Shown: in pieces, positions 5,048-7,335 of the stretch | Position numbering within the stretch: the stretch's first letter is position 1 | Layout of the letters: each line of letters begins with the position of its first letter | DNA from: an uncultured Saprospiraceae bacterium | GTDB taxonomy: Bacteria > Bacteroidota > Bacteroidia > Chitinophagales > Saprospiraceae | Length of the DNA: 7,335 nt | Direction: 5' to 3' | Assembly (NCBI GenBank): GCA_937127195.1 | Contig: CAKZLT010000168.1 | Location: 1 to 7,335 of the forward strand | Notes under the pieces: generated by a model | Told to the model about the DNA's origin: nothing | Seen by the model: the letters and a program-made list of their open reading frames with translations, nothing else | The model's database searches: none | Position numbers and translations under genes: made by a program

Positions 5048-7324
5048 ATGAAACACTATTATACTGCAATTATTTTAGTCCTAATTTCTAATGTCGCGCT
5101 TAATGCCCAAAGCTATTCCATCAAAGGTCAAGTAATGAGCAAAGAAGAAGCAATTCCTTTTGCGACTGTTTCTTTGAAAAACACGACAATTGCAACAACA
5201 ACCAATTTAGATGGCTTTTTTGAATTAAGCAACCTAGAAAATGACACTTATGAATTATTAATTTCTAATGTTGGTTATAAAAATTTTTATAAAAAAATAG
5301 ATTTCAGTGCCAGCAATTCAATTGATTTGGGGCAAATCTCTTTACAGGAAGATATTTTTGGACTGACCGAAGTCGTTGTAACGGGAACAATGAAAGAAAC
5401 TTTTGTTGGTGATTCTCCAATAAAAGTCGATGTCATTACTTCCAAATATTTGGAACAAACCGTTTCTCCGACCAATCTAGTTGAGGCAATCCAAATGGTA
5501 AACGGCGTGCAAGAAGTAACCGCTTGTGGTGTTTGTTTTACGAATAGTATTAGTATAAATGGTCTTCCAGGTCCTTATACCGCTGTTTTGATAGATGGTG
5601 CGCCGATGTTTGGCAATCTAGCTTCGGTTTATGGTTTGAATGGAATTCCAACAACGATTATTGACCGATTTGAGGTCATTAAAGGCCCGAGTTCGACACT
5701 TTATGGTTCGGAAGCAGTGGCAGGAGTCATTAATATTATCACCAAAAAACCAGAAAATCAGCCTCTTGTAGCTGTTGATATTATGGGAACTTCCCATTTG
5801 GAGTCTTTCGGAAATCTTTCTTTTTCGCCAAGAATTGGTGATTATTATGGTACTATCGGTTTGAACTACGCTTACATTGACAACTTTGATGATAAAAATG
5901 GTGATGGTTTTAGTGATGTAATTAATATGGATAGGGTTTCTATTTTTACAAAATGGCAAAAAAAACGCACTGATAAAAAACAATCAACTATCGCTGCAAA
6001 ACTTTATTACGAAGATAGAAGAAATGGTGTTGAAGCCTTTTTGACAGATAGAGCTTACCAAGAATTACGAGGTGATGATGCTGTTTATGGCGAAAGTATT
6101 TATACTAATCGTTTAGAAGTTTTTGGTAAATATGAACTTCCAACTAACGAAAATCTTACTCTGAATTACTCTTACAGCTATCACGACCAAGATAGTTATT
6201 ATGGTTCAGATAATTATTTGGCAACACAACATATCGGTTTTACTAATTTTGTTTGGAATAAAATTATTGGCAACCATGACTTGCTCGGTGGATTGACTTT
6301 ACGTTATCAATATTATGATGACAATACTGTTGCGACTACACTCAATGGCAAAAATCAAGCAGATAATCAGTTTATTCCAGGTGTTTTTTTACAAGATGAA
6401 TGGTTACTTTCTGATAAATTCACCACATTATTAGGAGCAAGACTAGACCATTATGACGAACATGGTTTGATATTCGCGCCAAGAGTCAATTTGAAGTATA
6501 AGCCTGAACCATGGACTACTTTTAGATTAAATTTCGGAACAGGTTTCCGAGTTGTAAATTTATTTACAGAAGACCATGCTTTCATTTCGGGTAATCGTTC
6601 GGTAGAGATTTTGGAAGACCTAGAACCTGAAAGTTCTTATAATTTATCGTTGAATTTCAACCATATTTTCAATATAAAAAATACACAAGGTTCTCTTGAT
6701 GTAGATGCGTATTATACTTATTTTCAGAATGCTATTTTTCCTGATTACAATGACCCAACCAAAATTATTTATGCCAATAGTGATGGTTTTGCTGTAACTC
6801 GTGGCATCAGTTTGAGCTTAAATCAGCAGTTTGGTTTTCCGCTTTCTTACAACATTGGATTCAATTTACAAGAAGCTTTCCAAACAGAAACTAACAATAA
6901 TGGAGATAAAGTATCAACAGATATTGAGTTTGCTCCAAGCTGGAGTAGCGTTGCTTCTTTGAGTTACAAAATCAAACCTATCAAATTAGATATTGCTTAT
7001 ACCATTAATTTCACTGGTCAAATGCAATTACCAGAAGTATTTGATTTGGATGCCAACGGAAATCCTTTGGAAGAAGCTCGTCCAACAACTTCTGAGCCTT
7101 TTGCTTTTCAGAATCTACAAATTACGAAAACACTCAAAAAAGATTGGAAAGTTTTTGTTGGTATTCAAAATTTATTCAACTACACTCAGCAGACATCTCC
7201 GCTTATTGGCTATAATGACCCCAATAATGCGGTTGGTTTTAGTCCATATTTTGATACTTCTTACGCTTACGCGCCTATTCACGGTAGAGAAATCTATATT
7301 GGTGTGAAGTGGAATTATAAGTAA
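5048..7324 (+). CDS. TonB-dependent outer-membrane receptor with CarboxypepD_reg-like domain and Cys-x-x-Cys plug
   Basis: This 758-residue protein should import a scarce nutrient across the outer membrane using TonB-ExbBD energy. A signal peptide covers residues 1-21 (cleavage likely near LNAQ/SYS). A carboxypeptidase-regulatory-like beta domain follows (about 23-100, with GQVMSKEEAIPFATVSLK and NLDGFFEL). A TonB-box-like TEVVVTG lies at 107-113. The plug (about 120-235) contains C160-G-V-C163, INGLPGPYTAVLIDG (170-184), and the signature EVIKGPSSTLYGSEAVAGVINI. The remainder is a beta barrel ending in KWNYK. DDKNGDGFSD (281-290) resembles a calcium-type acidic loop. The protein looks complete. 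In Bacteroidota this plug type with paired cysteines is a recognisable subgroup often labelled a ferrienterochelin/colicin-type receptor; the actual ligand is unknown. There is no SusD partner, so a polysaccharide utilisation system is not supported. A minimal ATG-TAA (5041-5046) lies just before the start codon. The gene probably has its own promoter (4913-4943). Confidence 0.92.
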   Translation: MKHYYTAIILVLISNVALNAQSYSIKGQVMSKEEAIPFATVSLKNTTIATTTNLDGFFELSNLENDTYELLISNVGYKNFYKKIDFSASNSIDLGQISLQEDIFGLTEVVVTGTMKETFVGDSPIKVDVITSKYLEQTVSPTNLVEAIQMVNGVQEVTACGVCFTNSISINGLPGPYTAVLIDGAPMFGNLASVYGLNGIPTTIIDRFEVIKGPSSTLYGSEAVAGVINIITKKPENQPLVAVDIMGTSHLESFGNLSFSPRIGDYYGTIGLNYAYIDNFDDKNGDGFSDVINMDRVSIFTKWQKKRTDKKQSTIAAKLYYEDRRNGVEAFLTDRAYQELRGDDAVYGESIYTNRLEVFGKYELPTNENLTLNYSYSYHDQDSYYGSDNYLATQHIGFTNFVWNKIIGNHDLLGGLTLRYQYYDDNTVATTLNGKNQADNQFIPGVFLQDEWLLSDKFTTLLGARLDHYDEHGLIFAPRVNLKYKPEPWTTFRLNFGTGFRVVNLFTEDHAFISGNRSVEILEDLEPESSYNLSLNFNHIFNIKNTQGSLDVDAYYTYFQNAIFPDYNDPTKIIYANSDGFAVTRGISLSLNQQFGFPLSYNIGFNLQEAFQTETNNNGDKVSTDIEFAPSWSSVASLSYKIKPIKLDIAYTINFTGQMQLPEVFDLDANGNPLEEARPTTSEPFAFQNLQITKTLKKDWKVFVGIQNLFNYTQQTSPLIGYNDPNNAVGFSPYFDTSYAYAPIHGREIYIGVKWNYK

Positions 7325-7335
7325 AAAACGGTTCT

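Noticed and set aside
5618..5983. A 121-codon minus-strand frame inside the receptor gene.
   Set aside because: It is antisense to conserved plug and barrel sequence; no promoter or independent protein features are seen.
5048..7324. The receptor as a SusC protein of a polysaccharide utilisation locus.
   Set aside because: No SusD-like gene follows within the window, and the length (758 residues) and plug type fit the smaller ferrienterochelin/colicin-type receptors better than ~1000-residue SusC proteins.
1..7335. CRISPR arrays, tRNA or rRNA genes, and insertion sequences with transposase.
   Set aside because: No regularly spaced repeats, cloverleaf-like genes or transposase motifs were found on either strand by eye.

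Overview
The window looks like a chromosomal segment from a member of the Bacteroidota, probably a pigmented Cytophagales-type or flavobacterial relative. This rests on AT-rich DNA, starts preceded by A/T runs instead of clear Shine-Dalgarno sites, a promoter of the Bacteroidota type (TTG / TAnnTTTG), a TonB-dependent receptor with an N-terminal CarboxypepD_reg-like domain, and carotenoid enzymes whose sequences resemble Bacteroidota CrtB, CrtI, CrtD and CruF. Family calls come from recognising motifs by eye. No database search was possible.

Layout. Positions 1-606 (minus) hold an open reading frame that runs off the left edge. Its first ~61 codons are the N-terminus of phytoene synthase (CrtB). 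It then changes in frame into the C-terminal part of a CitE/HpcH-like C-C bond lyase. Positions 693-818 hold a long imperfect hairpin that starts directly after the crtI stop codon. Positions 819-2318 (minus) encode the phytoene desaturase CrtI. Positions 2319-2644 form a divergent control region with a perfect 17-bp inverted repeat. Positions 2645-4102 (plus) encode a CrtD-like 3,4-desaturase, overlapped by cruF (4086-4790), a membrane carotenoid hydratase gene interrupted by an in-frame TGA. A rho-independent terminator (4841-4870) closes this operon. A Bacteroidota-type promoter (4913-4943) precedes a complete TonB-dependent receptor (5048-7324) with a conspicuous Cys-x-x-Cys in its plug.

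How the genes fit together. CrtB makes phytoene, CrtI desaturates it to lycopene, CruF adds water at the 1',2' double bond of a psi end, and CrtD introduces the 3',4' double bond. Together they make the acyclic half of monocyclic carotenoids of the saproxanthin, myxol or flexixanthin type. A cyclase and ring hydroxylase or ketolase would be needed and are not in this window. The receptor is probably an independent transcription unit.

The points deserving scrutiny are the crtB/lyase chimera, the lesion in cruF (which reads best as two compensating one-base errors), the hairpin between crtI and crtB, and the palindrome between the divergent operons. No clearly new multi-gene system is evident.
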